A stretch of DNA of 64,000 bases from Galbula dea. Taxonomy: Eukaryota; Chordata; Aves; Piciformes; Galbulidae. Shown piece by piece: positions 22,701-35,605 of this stretch. Below the pieces are notes generated by a model, which saw only the letters and a list, made by a program, of their open reading frames with translations, was not told the DNA's origin and did not search any database. The position numbers and the translations under genes were made by a program. Positions within the stretch are counted from its first letter, which is position 1. Every line of letters starts with the position of its first letter. The stretch spans positions 1,638,984-1,702,983 of the forward strand of contig VWZX01006203.1 in the NCBI GenBank assembly GCA_013399015.1, written 5' to 3'.

Positions 22701-25700
22701 GAATTCTAATGACTTCCTTAAACATCCTCCAGCAGCTGCTGTGCCTAAAGTTCAAGGCAGCTCCTTTGTCCTTCCCAGTCCCAGGTCTGGTAAAGCCTCC
22801 ACCTATTGCCCTTCTCCACCTAGAGCACCCCTGGAAGTTGCTTCTCATTAGCCAGAGTTGTGTTTAATTCACCAACTGCTTCATTCAATATCTAAGCTCC
22901 AGCTCATCTTCATCATGTTACATGGGTCACTTCATCCTCTAATGACCTGTTTCCAGCTGGAGAACACCCCTTCTCCTCCAAGGCCAGCTGCAGGGTGGGA
23001 GGCAGCAGGATACCATAGCCAGGCAGCCTGGGAAGGTGAGGGAATGGTGCTCCCAAGAGGCTCAGCTGGGACACACCTTTAGAATCATGTCTGAGCAAGA
23101 GGAAGGGCATGATATATTGTACACCTGAGCAGAAGGCTGAGGAAGGAAATCCTTGGCTCACACTTGAGGCACTTTTTCCAAGGTGTTTGTCACTGGCACT
23201 CCCAGCAACACATACTCAGGGTGGAAAAATCTCTCCAACACAGAGAGCAACACTGCACCCCTCCCCCCCCTCCTTGCTGTTACCTTCTTCTGCTCTGGTC
23301 TAGCCCTTAAGTCATCTCCTCCAGTGAGAGAAGCTTTTAGTCAGCTTCTTCTCTATATGGAGACCTCCACTCCAAGTGGTGTCCAAATCATTCAGGAGGA
23401 AGAACTCCTCTTTGACTAACTGGTTTGGAAAAAAAAAGGAAAGCTAAAAGAGTCTTGGAAATTCTGAACTGCAAACACCACCCACATGTAGACACAGATG
23501 AGCACACTCTGAGCCTCCAGCCTGCAGGGAAAGAGAACACTTTGGAACCAGCACTGGCACTTCCCTTGGTGTCTTTAGTGAGCAGAGAGTTGTGGCTGAA
23601 CCTAGGCAAAAGGGAAAAAAGAAAATGAGAAAGCAAGAGTCCCTGGTAGACAGAAATGAGTGCATTGAAATCCATCAAGGAGCTCCAGCTGCTGGGGAAC
23701 CAGTGCCAGGCAGAAAGGGCAATCAGAGGGATGAAACATGATGTCTCCTAAGTGCCTCAGCCACTGTAGCTGCTCTAGAAAGAGTTAAATCCTCACCCAC
23801 TAGAGCCCCAAAAAGAGTTAACTCCTCCCTAGAGCTCTGAAAGAGTCCCATCCACTGCACCCTCTGAACCTGTAGCTCACCCCATCTCTGCACTGAAATG
23901 AGAAACAACCTCCCCCCATGCCCCAGCCATGTTTTCAGAGCAGTCACCTCCAGACTACCAGAGGCAACCAAAAACTGCTCAGCAATTGGCTTTCCAAAGC
24001 CTCAGCTAAGGGATGGTTACTAATGAGGGAAAGAAAGCCAACAGAAATTCCTTCCTGGCTCCACTCTGCATCCAACCAGGTCCCAGCCAGCACTGAGAAG
24101 GTTACAGCAACTGGTAACCACCAGGAACCATCACATCTCCAAGGCACTCTAGACTGAAGCAGTTCAGTGATGCCTCCTGCATCTCCTTGCCACAAGAAGA
24201 GCATCTGTTTCCTATGCAGTGGGGAAATAGCCTGGGATCTGATGGGTTTGGGGAGATGAAAAGGATAAGAGAAGACATTTGCAATTCCTGAGTTCCCTAA
24301 ATCTTTACATTTTAGCTTCAGGAAGCTGGGAGGGAAGGGGTTGAATTTAAAGAGGAATGTGTGCTGCATGCAGTGACATTGGGCTGAATAAAGAGCACTA
24401 GGAACCACAGAGAAGCAGGAATAATTCCCAGATCCCTTATCACCTGGAAAACACTGCATGATCTGGATCTAGCTGCCATCACCATCAGCTTTGATCCAAA
24501 GCTTCTGCACCAGGATTTGGGGAGCTCAACTCTCCCTCCATGTCTCAGAAACCAGAGCAGCTCATGAGACATGAAATTAGGCACCCATTAGATTAATTAG
24601 ATAATTAGAGTAATTAGATAATTAGATTAGGAGACTTGCCACCAATCTGTGCCAGTCTGATCAGTTGCTGACCACAACCTCCAGCAGGAAGCATCCAATC
24701 TAAATTTGGAGATGCCCTAGCAACATTCTTTCCTCTCTCTCCCAAGCAGCCACATCCCTACCTCTCCTGTCCTCCCAGAGGTGTTCATAGAAATCAAATC
24801 CAAGGCAGCATGGCTCCTGGAGAACTCTAGAAGGGGCTCTGTGAGGAACAGATGTTCCTCCTCTACAAGGCAGGGTGTCCCCAGAGCCCAGTCTGGAGGA
24901 GAACACTGCTCACTGGCTCACTGGAAGCTAGGAACTCACACAGACCTGTGGTGCTTGTGGACAGCCAAACTTTGGCTGTCAGAACACTCATTCCTGGTGC
25001 TTCTGGTGTGCTGAAGGATCAGAGCTCCCCTGGGAGGGGACAGCCACACTCTGTGGCCTTCCTGGGCTTCCATCTTTCCTTGGGAAATGGGTGAGGGTAT
25101 GCACACAGGAGACCTCTACCTTCCTTGAGTCTCCTTGGGCTCTGTGTGCTCTCACAAAGATCTTTAGGGTCTCCTCCAAGCTAGATTTTGTGATTCTCCT
25201 CAGGTTAGAAGAGCAGAAGGAAGCTGGGAATGGAGGAGAGATCAGTGAAGTGGCAAGTGGTGAAGAGAAAGCAGACCAGGAACAGGAACATTAGAGCAGA
25301 CAAAGCCCAGGTGAGGCCAGGCCACCCATGTTTGGGCCTGGCTGGACTAAGCTGACATGAGTAGCCACATCAGAGGAGCTGGGTCCTGCAGCCATGCCCC
25401 TAAAAAGCCAAGGAAGCCTGGGCTCCCTTCTTCTGCTGCTGGCCATGTACAGCACAGCCTGGGTCAAACATCATGCAAACATGGGGGACCTCCCTGTCCC
25501 TTTCCACTGCTTCTCAAGGATGCATTCACCCTCTAAACAACTGAGGCTACCACTAGAGAAGGGAAAGTTCAGCTCAAAGTATGTCCTGGCTGTTGTCAAC
25601 TGTCTCTCTGCTAAACCCCTTTCAAGAGACACTAAGGTTTGACCAGGGGCTCCTTGCTGTCCCTTCCAACCTGATATTCCATCATCTGTGCAAGTGAAGC

Positions 25701-26749
25701 TGGTCCTGAAGAGCTGTTAGCTTTTCTCCTCCAGTTCTTCCACTCATCTTCCCTGTTTGTCTACCTCCTGATAAGTAGAAGAGTTCATTTCTGCACTAGA
25801 AGGAAAAGCCTTGGGTGGAAACCTTGCATCAGAGAGGGCTGAACAGAGCAGGAAGGGATGTGGCATCATTCTGGCTGGTGCTGGACACCAGTCTGACTTC
25901 ATGAAGCTGTCCATGTGTTGGAGAAGACATTGCCTGTGCACTCTACCCCCTCCTTAATCATCAAAACCAGACTAAAAGAGCTAAGTCTCACAGCATCCAG
26001 AAACCTACCCTTGGGAGGGCTGCAGAGCAGTGCTGGTGCCTCAGGCAAGGAGCTCCAGGTCCTGTGCACCCAACCCCCTCCCCAAAATGCAGACCAAACT
26101 GAAGATGTTCATGGGCCAAGGTTGTCCTAGGTTTTCAGGTGAGGGGTTCAACTCCCCAAGGACTTCCAGCCTTGCTGCTGGAGGCACAGAGCCCTTCAGC
26201 TCCTTTTGGGCCTGACCCAAGAGTGTCCCTCCACTCCCCCTTCATTTCCCCCCCTGACACACCTTTCCTTCCCCTGGAACATAACCCCAAATAAGATGTT
26301 GGCCTGAGATGAAAGGAAAATGTACAAATATTTTGAGAAAGAGAAGAATTCCTGCCTCTCTCTAACAGTTTGCTGCAGCTAATAGGTTTCAGATGTCTCA
26401 CATACTTCATTCATTCAGCCCCATTCAGTCTCCTAGGAGCCCCTGCTGTATTTATTAAACACAGCAATTGTGGAATGTTCAGCACTTACAGAATAAAACA
26501 CACCACTCTGGAGGGAGGGGTTTTTCCCTTTAAGAAAAAAAAAAAAACATCATTAAAAAGCTTTGGGAGTGACCTAAAACTGTCACCTTGGTGCCAGCCC
26601 CAGTGCCCACCCCAGCATCCTGCAGCTGGCCCAAACTCTGTGCCACAGCTTAATCTCTTTCTGGGTTGTGCCAGCCTCCAGGAGCACAGTTGTGGTTTTC
26701 CACCCTTAGGGGAATGGTTTCACTGTCTTCCTGCCTTCCTGAAGCACCT
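22701..26749. other. Intergenic; AT-rich repeat at 24588-24632
   Basis: Mostly unique-looking sequence. At 24588-24632 there is a small tandem array of 'attagataattaga' type. Around 25640-25685 a short string ('gtcccttccaacctgatatt') may be the last bases of a CR1 tail. A run of 14 A residues lies near 26534. No exon is supported. Confidence 0.45.
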
Positions 26750-27960
26750 CCTGGGCACTGCATCCCCACAGCACCTCCTGGCACTGCCTCCCCAGATCAC
26801 CTCCCTGGCACTGCCTTCCCACAGCACCTCCTTGGCACTGCCATCCTAGAGCAGCTCCTTGGCACTGCCTTTCCAGATCACCTCCTGGGCACTCCATCCC
26901 CACAGCACCTCCTGGGCACTGCCTTCCTGAACCATCTCCTTGGCACTGCATCCCCACAGCACCTCTTGGGCACTGCCTTCCTGAACCAACTCCTTGGCAC
27001 TGCATTCCCACAGCACCTCCTTGGCACTGCCTCCCCAGATCACCTCCCTGGCACTGCCTTCCCACAGCACCTCCTTGGCACTGCCTCCCCAGATCACCTC
27101 CCTGGCACTGCCTTCCCACAGCACCTCCTTGGCACTGCCTCCCCAGATCACCTCCCTGGCACTGCCTTCCCACAGCACCTCCTTGGCACTGCCATCCTAG
27201 AGCAGCTCCTTGGCACTGCCTTTCCAGATCACCTCCTGGGCACAGCATCCCCACAGCACCTCCTGACACTGCCTTCCTGAACCAACTCCTTGTCACTGCC
27301 TTCCCATAGCACCTCCTGGGCACTGCCATCCCAGAGCAGGTCCTTGGCACTGCCTTCCTGAACCATCTCCTTGGCACTGCATCCCCACAGCACCTCCTTG
27401 GCACTGCNNNNNNNNNNNNNNNNNNNNNNNNNCACCTCCTGGGCACTGCCTCCCCAGATCACCTCCTGGGCACTGCCTCCCCACAGCACCTCCTGGGCAC
27501 TGCCTTCCTGAACCATCTCTTTGGCACTGCCTCCCCAGATCACCTCCTTGGCACTGCATCCCCACAGCACCTCCTGGGCACTGGCTTCCCACAGCACCTC
27601 CTTGGCACTGCATCCCCAGATCACCTCCTGGCACTGCCTTCCTGAACCATCTCCTTGGCACTGCATCCCCACAGCACCTCCTTGGCACTGCCATCCCAGA
27701 GCAGCTCCTTGGCACTGCCTTTCCAGATCACCTCCTTGGCACTGCATCCCCACAGCACCTCCTGGGCACTGGCTTCCCACAGCACCTCCTTGGCACTGCA
27801 TCCCCAGATCACCTCCTGGCACTGCCTTCCTGAACCATCTCCTTGGCACTGCATCCCCACAGCACCTCCTTGGCACTGCATCCCACAGCACCTCCTGGCA
27901 CTGCCTTCCTGAACCATCTCCCTGTCACTGCCTCCCCAGATCACCTCCTTTGCCCTGTGT
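26750..27960. repeat. 27-bp minisatellite, about 45 units, with assembly gap
   Basis: A tandem array of a 27-bp unit with four main variants. Two of them are 'cagcacctccttggcactgc' + 'ctcccca' and 'gatcacctccctggcactgc' + 'cttccca'. The others begin with 'gagcagctcc' or 'gaaccatctcc'. Variants alternate, so higher-order repeats (54 bp, then about 190 bp in the right half) are visible. Since 27 is a multiple of three, several frames stay open for 200 or more codons with a 9-residue period (HLLGTAFPQ-like). I regard these as by-products. The N run lies inside the array, so its true length is unknown. Confidence 0.95.
27408..27432. other. Assembly gap (25 N)
   Basis: Twenty-five N bases inside the 27-bp minisatellite. 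The gap is most likely a collapse of the repeat during assembly, so the real array may be longer than shown. Confidence 0.98.
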
Positions 27961-29632
27961 GATTCCTGAGCATGTACTTTTGGACCCTTGGCTCTCCAGC
28001 ACATCTTGTCTCTGCAGCCTCAGTAACTCCTCCCCCTGCTAGACACCAGAGTCAGGCCCTGAAGTCCTGCAGGATGCCAGGGCTAATTTCAGCAGCAAAG
28101 AGCTGGAAAACTCGAGGTCTTTCCTAGAGGGACTCAGATGGAAGCAGACATAACAGAAAAGCCATTTTTCATTAGAGTGCTGGCAGGAAGAGCAGAGGAG
28201 GATGTCTGGGCTAGAAGCACTGCAGAGAGGGAATAGCTGCAGTCTGTGCCAGCAAAAGTAACCTGCCAGCATTGGGTGACTGGTCAGAATGGTTCACTGG
28301 AGCCTGGCATTGTCCCAGCCCTTCTTTGGGGAGAGACACATGAAAAGCAGATCTTAAAGGGTACATGAGGGTCTGAGTCTGGGCTGGGAAGTTCTGGTGG
28401 GAGCCAGCAGCAAAGAAACAGCCTCTGCTAAGGCCACATCCAGTTGATGTGACCAATGCATTTCTGTCAGGGACTTGAGTGCACCAAGAGGACTTAGTGG
28501 CCCTCAACCAGCCTTGCCTGGGGCCTCTTGGGCCAGGAGCTCCAGGAGCTCAGTCCTGCCTGAGTTCCATACAAAGAGAACCTGTCTCCAGCTCTGTCCC
28601 TGTTGGTCTGGCCTCCAGCAGCCATCTCCACTTGGGCCCTGGTGGGTGCAGCCCATGCCTGGTGAGCAGTGCCTTGGCCTCCTCAGACACCAGTCTCTGT
28701 CCTGAGGGAGCAGCCAACCCTCTCCCAAGCAGCTGAGAGGTGCAGAGCAGGTGACCTGAAGGGGCACAGCAAGAACCAGGACATGGAAAAGCTGGTGTCT
28801 AGGAGTGAGCAGGGCTAGGAGGGAACAAAGCACTCAGCTGAGACTCCTTAGAGCTGGGGAGGCATCAGCTGTGACAAGGAGCTGTAGGCACTGCCCTAGG
28901 AAAGACTTCATGGCTCTACAGCTTCTGGTTCTTCTGTTGACTCCAGACCCCATGGGACACACCAGCAGCAAGACCTGGGGAAGGCAATAGGCACAAAAGG
29001 GTTTGGGAGAGCTGAGATCTCCCCAGTCAGCAAGTCACTGCCTATGCATGTTCTTGCAGAGCTGTGGGAAGTGCCCCTCTGCTGCTCTTTCTGTGACCAG
29101 AGGAGACTTCACCCCCTCCAGCTCCCCTTTTATGAGCTCTGATCACCACAGACTGTGTCACTGCTTTGGGCTTTTTCTTCCTGCAGTGAAGGGTTTGGCA
29201 GTAACAGCCAAACCCTAAACAAACACTTCATGGAAAGACTGACCTCTCCCCAAAGGTGTTAGCATTCATTTGTCACCCTTTTTTGGCTGAGCAGCTCCAC
29301 ACCCATGCCCACATGGGAGACCCCCTAGTTCATGGGAACTGCACTGGTGTCACTGTTTCCACATCACTGCCTGCTTCAAAGCCCCAGATTAAGTCTTGCC
29401 CCAGACACCTTCCCAAGGGAGCCACTGGTTTAGTCAGGATCCTTGCTTATTAATCCCACTGCAGGAGGCTCTACAGGAACAGATGGATCCTAGTGTGCTA
29501 TAAAATGCACCAAATGTGCTGAAAGTCACTGCAGAGCAAACCCAAAGCTTCATTTCAGCCCTCTGTGGAAAGTACAACTGCCACAGCTCCTGCTTGGGGA
29601 GGGCAACTCTTCTGGGACTCCAGGATTTTTAG
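27961..29632. other. Intergenic sequence, no gene seen
   Basis: No repeat, RNA or coding signal that I can support. Confidence 0.45.
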
Positions 29633-30110
29633 GGTAGAATCATAGAACTCAGCACTGGGGAGGCCACAGCTCCAAGCCTGGGGTCAGTTTTGGGCTCCTC
29701 ACTGCCAGGAGGACACTGAGGTGCTGGAGTGTGGCCAGAGAAGGGCAAGGAAGGTGGGGAAGGGTCTGGAGCACAAGTGTTGTGAGGAGCAGCTGAGGGA
29801 ACTGGGCTTGGTTAGCCTGGAGAAGAGGAGGCTCAGGGGAGACCTTCTCACTCTCTGCAGCTCCCTGAGAGGAGGCTGGAGCCAGGGGAGTGTTGGGCTC
29901 TTCTCCCAAGGAACATGCAATAAAACAAGAGGAAACAGCCTCAGGTTGTGCCTGGGGAGGTTTAGGTTGGATATTAGGATAATTTCTTGACTGCAAGAAT
30001 GGTTAAGGCCTGGCCCAGGTTGCCCAGGGCAGTGGTGGAGTCCCCACCCCTGGAGGGGTTCAACAAACACTTAGATGCAGTGCTGAGGAACATTGTTTAG
30101 TGCTGAGGAT
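29633..30110 (+). mobile_element. CR1: CR1 LINE fragment (young subfamily)
   Basis: It begins 'gggtagaatcatagaactca' and runs 'caagcctggggtcagttttg', 'ggtgctggagtgtggccag', 'gaggagcagctgagggaact', 'tagcctggagaagaggaggc', 'aggaaacagcctcaggttg' and 'gcagtggtggagtccccacc'. It is nearly identical over long stretches to the copies at 55.7, 58.4 and 60.9 kb. Confidence 0.92.
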
Positions 30111-31556
30111 GGGGAAAAGCAGCTTGTGACCTGCTGCATCTGGCAGGGAAGAAGCAGGAGGAACCAAGGAAACCATCCTGGGGGGAGAGATGGCCTGGGA
30201 ATTCAGCAGGGCAGGGTCATGGGGCTGGAAGTGTTTTCCTCTGGGGTGTGGATGAGGCAGGAGAGAGGAAGGTTGGCTCTCTGCAGCTCAAGCCAGGGCA
30301 GGGAAGATGGTGCAGGAGGGGTCCTGTCTAGAAGTCAGCTCTCCAGGGACTCTCTTAGGTCAGCACTGTCTCCACCCATGCAGAGATAACAGTGGTGTGC
30401 AGGGGAGAGGGTGGCATGGTTAAAAGGTGCTTGGTGAGGTGCACAGACAGGCCTGGGAGCCAGCCTCCTGCAGTCTGACATTCTCCCTTCCCAGCTGCTC
30501 CTCAACTCTGCCTCACTGCTTCCAGGCCTTGGGAACCCAGCTCCTTCCACCAAAATGGGCTGGAAAATACCAGGCTTTCCAGCCCAAAGTCCATTCAGTT
30601 CACAGAACACAGATCCCCAGAGATCTTCTGGGCTTTCCACTGCCTTTGAGGCCACCTTAGCTTCCCAGAAGAGCTCTTGGCAGACAGCTCTCAGGCTCAG
30701 TTGCCACACAGCACAGAGGTGTCTCTCAGAGCCTCCATGCCTGGGGCTCTAAAGGCTTTAGGAAACCCTAGACTAGCTTAGGGATCTGAGAGCCTAGAGT
30801 CAAGGGTCTGGAACAAGAACCCATGGAACAAGCCCAACTCTCAGGTCCCCATTTCAAAGTTGGTCCATCCTAAATTGTTCCAGTGCCAGTCATCTCTGGG
30901 CTCACTGCATATGTGCAGATTTGCTGGAGGGAGGCCCAGGCTCTGAACTTGAACCCATGCCCTAGTCCCACCATCTGACCATGTACTGGAAAACCTCCTA
31001 AGGATGATTCCTGCCCATTCCTGAAAGTTGCTGCCTCAGGGACAACAACAGTTCCCATCCCATGCTGGGTTTCCAGCCTTTTCTGTGAGGCTGGCTGAGC
31101 AGCTGCTGGTGATTAAGGGTTTTGTCATTTGGAAAGGGCTGACAGTTACCTCCAATTGTTCAAACTAGGTCAGGTTCTCCAGCACAAGTTTATGTGATGA
31201 CTCTTGGCTGGGAATTAGGCTTTCAAAGCCCAGTGGTGACTGGAGAGTAGAATCCACCTCTCTTTCCTCTTTCACATCCAAGGAAAGATTTCCTCCCATA
31301 AATACCAGGTCCTGGTCTCACAGGATTTGACTTTTGTTTGTGTCCCTGGCCTCCTGACTGGAGTTACCAACCAGGTTTGGTGGTAACAGCCCTTCAGGTG
31401 GTTTGGAGTTTGCTTGTAAGGTTAGTGGTGAGAATGGATCCCAACAGGTGGAAGAGGAGCACACCCTTCCTGCCAAGGGCTCAACACCTGGAGAGCTTCT
31501 GCATCCCCTGGGCTGTCAGGACAGGAGGTTTCTGCCCCATTTGCTGAAGGAGCTCA
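30111..31556. other. Intergenic sequence, no gene seen
   Basis: Unique-looking sequence between a CR1 copy and an LTR. No exon is recognised. Confidence 0.45.
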
Positions 31557-31960
31557 TGTGCTGGCTCTGCCTGGGATGGAGTTAACTTTCCCCATAGCAG
31601 CCCTCATGGTGCTGATAACACAACAATGTTCTGGCTGATGCTGGGCAGAGCTCAAAGAGTCCAGACTGTCCCAAGGCTGAGAGTGGGCAAGAAGCTGGGA
31701 GGGCACATGGCCAGAAGAAGAGCTGACCCCAAGTGCCCAGATTGAGAGTCCATGCCATATGACATCATGGTCAGCAATAAAAGCTAAGAGAAAGGAGGAG
31801 GGAGCCTTAATTATTGAGGTATTTTGTCTTCTGAAGCAGCCACAGCACACACTGAGGTCTCTGACCTCCCAGGCAGTGGCTGGCCATGGGCTGTTGGTGG
31901 GAAGCTGAGAAGAGAGGTTTTTGTCTTTCCTTTGCTCCTGCACATGACCTTTGTTGCAGT
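31557..31960 (+). mobile_element. Solo LTR of an avian ERVL-type endogenous retrovirus
   Basis: The text 'tgtgctggctctgcctggga' + 'tggagttaactttccccata' + 'gcagccctcatggtgctgat' follows the known opening of a widespread avian ERVL LTR. Further matching blocks are 'ggaggg'-flanked 'aagaagctgg', 'agctgaccccaag', 'ccatgccatatgacatcatg' and 'cagcaataaaagctaag', which includes an AATAAA. No internal retroviral genes flank it, so it is a solo, worn LTR. The 3' limit is uncertain. Confidence 0.65.
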
Positions 31961-33279
31961 GAAACACAGCTGAAGCTGCACTGAGCTCCCAGTGCTCATG
32001 CAGGGCTCCACATGCCTGAAGAGCTTCCTCAGGAACCTTCTAGAGAGCAGGAAGCACTGGGAGGTGGAAAGAGAAGCTGAAAGACTGCTTGGGTCACTGG
32101 CTGTGCCAGGCTCTGTCCTCTGGCTGTCCTTGACCAAGAAAAAGGAGCTGGAAGCAGGGGAGCAGCTGAGCTGTTCCTTAAGGAGGTGTTTTTTGTGTCT
32201 GAAGTTGTTTATCCTTCTTGATCAGAACACTTTTACTCCATCTTGCCTTCAGACATCAGCAAAGTTCTTCCCAGAAGGAGTGTGAGCATTAATTGATCCC
32301 AGTGGAGCCTCAGGACTGTTCCTTCCTCCTGGCAGCCCCAAGGGAGGACAGGAGCAGTTCCAAACACACCTCCTGCCTTCCTTCCAAAGTCAAGCCACTG
32401 ATCCTGCTGGGCACCACTGCAGGAGAAGTCCAGCACAGATATCTCACATCCACACCCTGTGAGACAGGATTTTGGCAGTGTTGTCTGGAGAGAAGATCCT
32501 TTGGAAGACAGGAGGAGCAAGAGACACAAACCCTGAGATGAAGCACCAGGCCAGTTCAGGAGATAGTTAAAATGGTACAAACACAACTGGAAAGTATGCA
32601 GCACTGAAGGGCCAATGGCTTCAAATTCCTTCTCCCTAATTCCATCTGATTGCTTTTTGGCAAGCTCTCAGCCTGCCAGAGCAGTGAGGTTTTTACAAAC
32701 ATTCACATAGGCATTAGATCATTGTTTGAATGAGTTATTGGCAGCCCAAATCTGGAGTAAAAACATGGTTTAAAGAAGACCACATTGAACAGGGTGAAGC
32801 TGGCTGCTTTCATGTCTTCTGATTGTCTCTGGATAGCCAGGATCTCCTCTAGCTTCATGGAGCTCACATCACAAGAGCATCCATGGCCATGGGTGTCTTG
32901 CTTTGGTGGTGGTGGGACACAGGCTTCTCCCTCCCACCACCAACAGGTCCCAGGTAGCTTCCTTTGCCTTCCTCTAGGGTGGAAATGGCAGCTCTAAAAG
33001 CTCCTCCATGGTGCCCAAGGGGGGACACTGAGCACACCCTGTGCTTGGGGTGGCTCAGAGTACAGTGGCTACAGACTGCAGCTGTAGGTGCAGGCTGATG
33101 GACACCAGGGATCTTCACTCCCCTGCCCACACTTGTCTGCACTGCACCAGAGGTTTGGCCACCAGTGGTGTCAACTCTTCACTCCTCACCATGTTGCAGA
33201 CTGCAGCCATGCATGTGTCCTCCAGCATCACCTTGAGGAGGACAAAGGTGCCTCATGGGGTTAGCAGTGACAGCAAATG
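31961..33279. other. Intergenic sequence, no gene seen
   Basis: Sequence following the LTR; no exon or further repeat is recognised. Confidence 0.45.
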
Positions 33280-33780
33280 TCCTAGAGTCACAGAACAGCT
33301 TGGGTTGGAAAGGACCCAGAAGATCATCTAGCTCCAGCCCCCCTTCCATGAGCAGGGATGCCACACACTGGACCAGGTTGCTCAAGGCTTTATCTAACCT
33401 GGTTTTGAACACTGCCATGGATGGAGCAGCCACAGCTTCTCTGGGCAACCTGTTCCAGTGCCTCACCACCCTCACCCTGAAGAATTTCCTCCTAATATCT
33501 AATCTAACCCTAACCTCTTCCAGTTTAAACCCATTACACCTCATCCTATCACCACACTGCCTGATCAAGAGTTCTCCCCCAGCTCTCCTACAGACCCCCT
33601 TTAGGTTCTGCAAGGCTGCAGGAAGGTCTCCTTGGAGCCTTCTCTCCTCCACATTGAACAACCCCAACTCTCATAGCTGGGAAAAGAGACCTTTCCCCAC
33701 CCAAACATTACCACACATCCCAGCAGAGGTCTTTCCCTTCTCAACTTGAGAGTCCCTTAGGTCAGTCCCAACACCTTGAG
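33280..33780 (-). mobile_element. CR1: CR1 LINE fragment (3' end)
   Basis: Inverted CR1: 'agtcacagaacagcttgggt', 'agatcatctagctccagccc', 'gaccaggttgctcaaggctt', 'tctctgggcaacctgttcca', 'gcctcaccaccctcaccctg' and 'cattgaacaaccccaactct'. The ORF2 tail is legible on the minus strand ('EERRLQGDLPAALQNLKGVC', 'RVVRHWNRLPREAVAAPSM'). An older subfamily than its neighbour 70 bp away. Confidence 0.92.
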
Positions 33781-33847
33781 AAGGTCAGAGGATGGAGGAC
33801 CCATGGAGGAAAAACACTGCAGACCCAGTGGGGCAGAGTGAACAGGA

Positions 33848-34322
33848 CAGAATCCTAGAACTGTTTAGGTTGGAAAAGATCTCTAAGATCATTCAGTTCA
33901 ACCATGAACCCAACACTGCCAGGCCACCACTAAACCATGGCCCTCAGCACCATTTCTCAACCCCTCCAGGGGTGGGGACTCCACCACTGCCCTGGGCAGC
34001 CTGGGCTAGTGCCTAATCACTCTGTCAGGGAAGAAATGGTTCCTCATCTCCAACCTAAACCTCCCCTGGCACAACTTGAGGCTGTTTCCTCTTGTCCTAG
34101 CACTTGTTACTTGGGTGAAAAGCCCAAGCCCCACCTGGCTGCAGCCTCCTCTCAGGGAGCTGCAGAGAGTGAGAAGGTCTCCCCTGAGCCTCCTCTTCTC
34201 CAGGCTAACCAAGCCCAGTTCCCTCAGCTGCTCCTCACAACCCTTGTGCTCTAGACCCTTCCCCACCTTCCTTGCCCTTCTCTGGCCACACTCCAGCACC
34301 TCAATGTCCTTCTGGCAGTGAG
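33848..34322 (-). mobile_element. CR1: CR1 LINE fragment (young subfamily)
   Basis: Inverted copy: 'tcctagaactgtttaggttg', 'actgccaggccaccactaaa', 'cctccaggggtggggactcc', 'tcccctggcacaacttgagg', 'tgcagagagtgagaaggtct' and 'acttgtgct'-type text ending at the ORF2 tail. Closely similar to the copies in the SIRT6 introns. Confidence 0.92.
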
Positions 34323-35605
34323 GGGGAAAGGAAGGGGTTAAGCTGACCTTGTGCCAGAGCTGGCACCACAAGAGCTTTGCAGCACAAGGCTTGGGCTCAA
34401 GCCTCTCTGTCTGCACATCCAGTCTGTTCCACTACCGGTGCCTGCTGCTGGCTGCTGCCACCAGGGAGCCCCTGCAGCACTCAGGAAGAATGAATGCCTG
34501 TTGCAAAGGCAAGTCTGCCCTCCCCAACACTCAGGTGATGCAGAGCTTGAGGAGAGCCTCTGGCAGCTTGGCCAGCAGATAAAAATACTCTGAGCTCCAG
34601 CAGCCAAGCAGCCTGGAGCACTGCCTGGTGTGGCTCCCACCCCAGAGCCCTTGCAGGACACCCTTGCCTTACATGTGCTTCCTAAATTAGACCTCCTGAG
34701 GCTGATGTTGGCTCTTTAAGAGGGAGGTGAGCTTGTTAGTGACCAACCTTAGCCACTAAGTGGGACTCAGGAGCTTTTATTAGCCTTGAAAGGGTTGTAA
34801 AGGGAAAAGAGGGAGGGGAGAAGATCAGGAGCCCTCTCCTTTCCCTGGTGGAGCCCCTTTGCCTGGCACAGAGGGGTTTCACTCAGGCATTCTTGCAGGT
34901 TACTGTAATTGTTAGGTTACCTAATGCTGCTAAGCTACAGCAAGCCACAGACTAAACACAGGAGCCTTGTGAAGGTACCAGAAGATAGAGACGAGGTTGG
35001 AAAAGGGCAGGTCCCCAGGGGGCCTCTTCTCTTGGGGGCCAAAGTGAAAGAAAAAGCCAAACTGGAAAGGAGTGACCTGAGGTCTGCCAAGCTCTCCACC
35101 CAGGAAAGTCAGGGTATGGCAGCTCCATCCTGAGCACATCCCAGCTCTAGTTCCACACTCCCTGACTGCCACCAGCTGGGTGCTGGCAGATAAAAACCAG
35201 TTAAAGCACATCATGAGATCAGAGCAGCAGCAAAGCACATGCACTGTCCCAGTCCCCCTGGGGATTCCCTTCCACAACATCCTCAGGGACAAGCTATACC
35301 TGTTGGAAAAGTTCCCCAGGAAACTTTGGTTGCTGGTTCCATTGCCCAAGAGCTTGGGCTTGCTGTTGTTCTCCCAGAGAGCCACTGAGAAATGACAACC
35401 CAGCACACCCCAAGGGCCTCAGGTCCCTGCCTGGTGTTCCAGCAGCTCCACTTCCATACAGAAACAAAGAAAGTGATGGATTTGGGCTACAGAGGAACCT
35501 GAATGTAAATGATGGAGAAACATCTGTGAAGGCTTTGGGAGCTGCCAGGCAACCAGAAAAACCTGCCCTGCCAGGGGCATTTTTCAGTCAGAATCCAAAC
35601 TGGAT
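34323..35605. other. Intergenic sequence, no gene seen
   Basis: No feature that I can support. Confidence 0.45.

Noticed and set aside
26666..27891. Open frames of 173-246 codons with 9-residue repeats
   Set aside because: They follow from the 27-bp unit being a multiple of three and run across an N gap. No start context, splice sites or homology.
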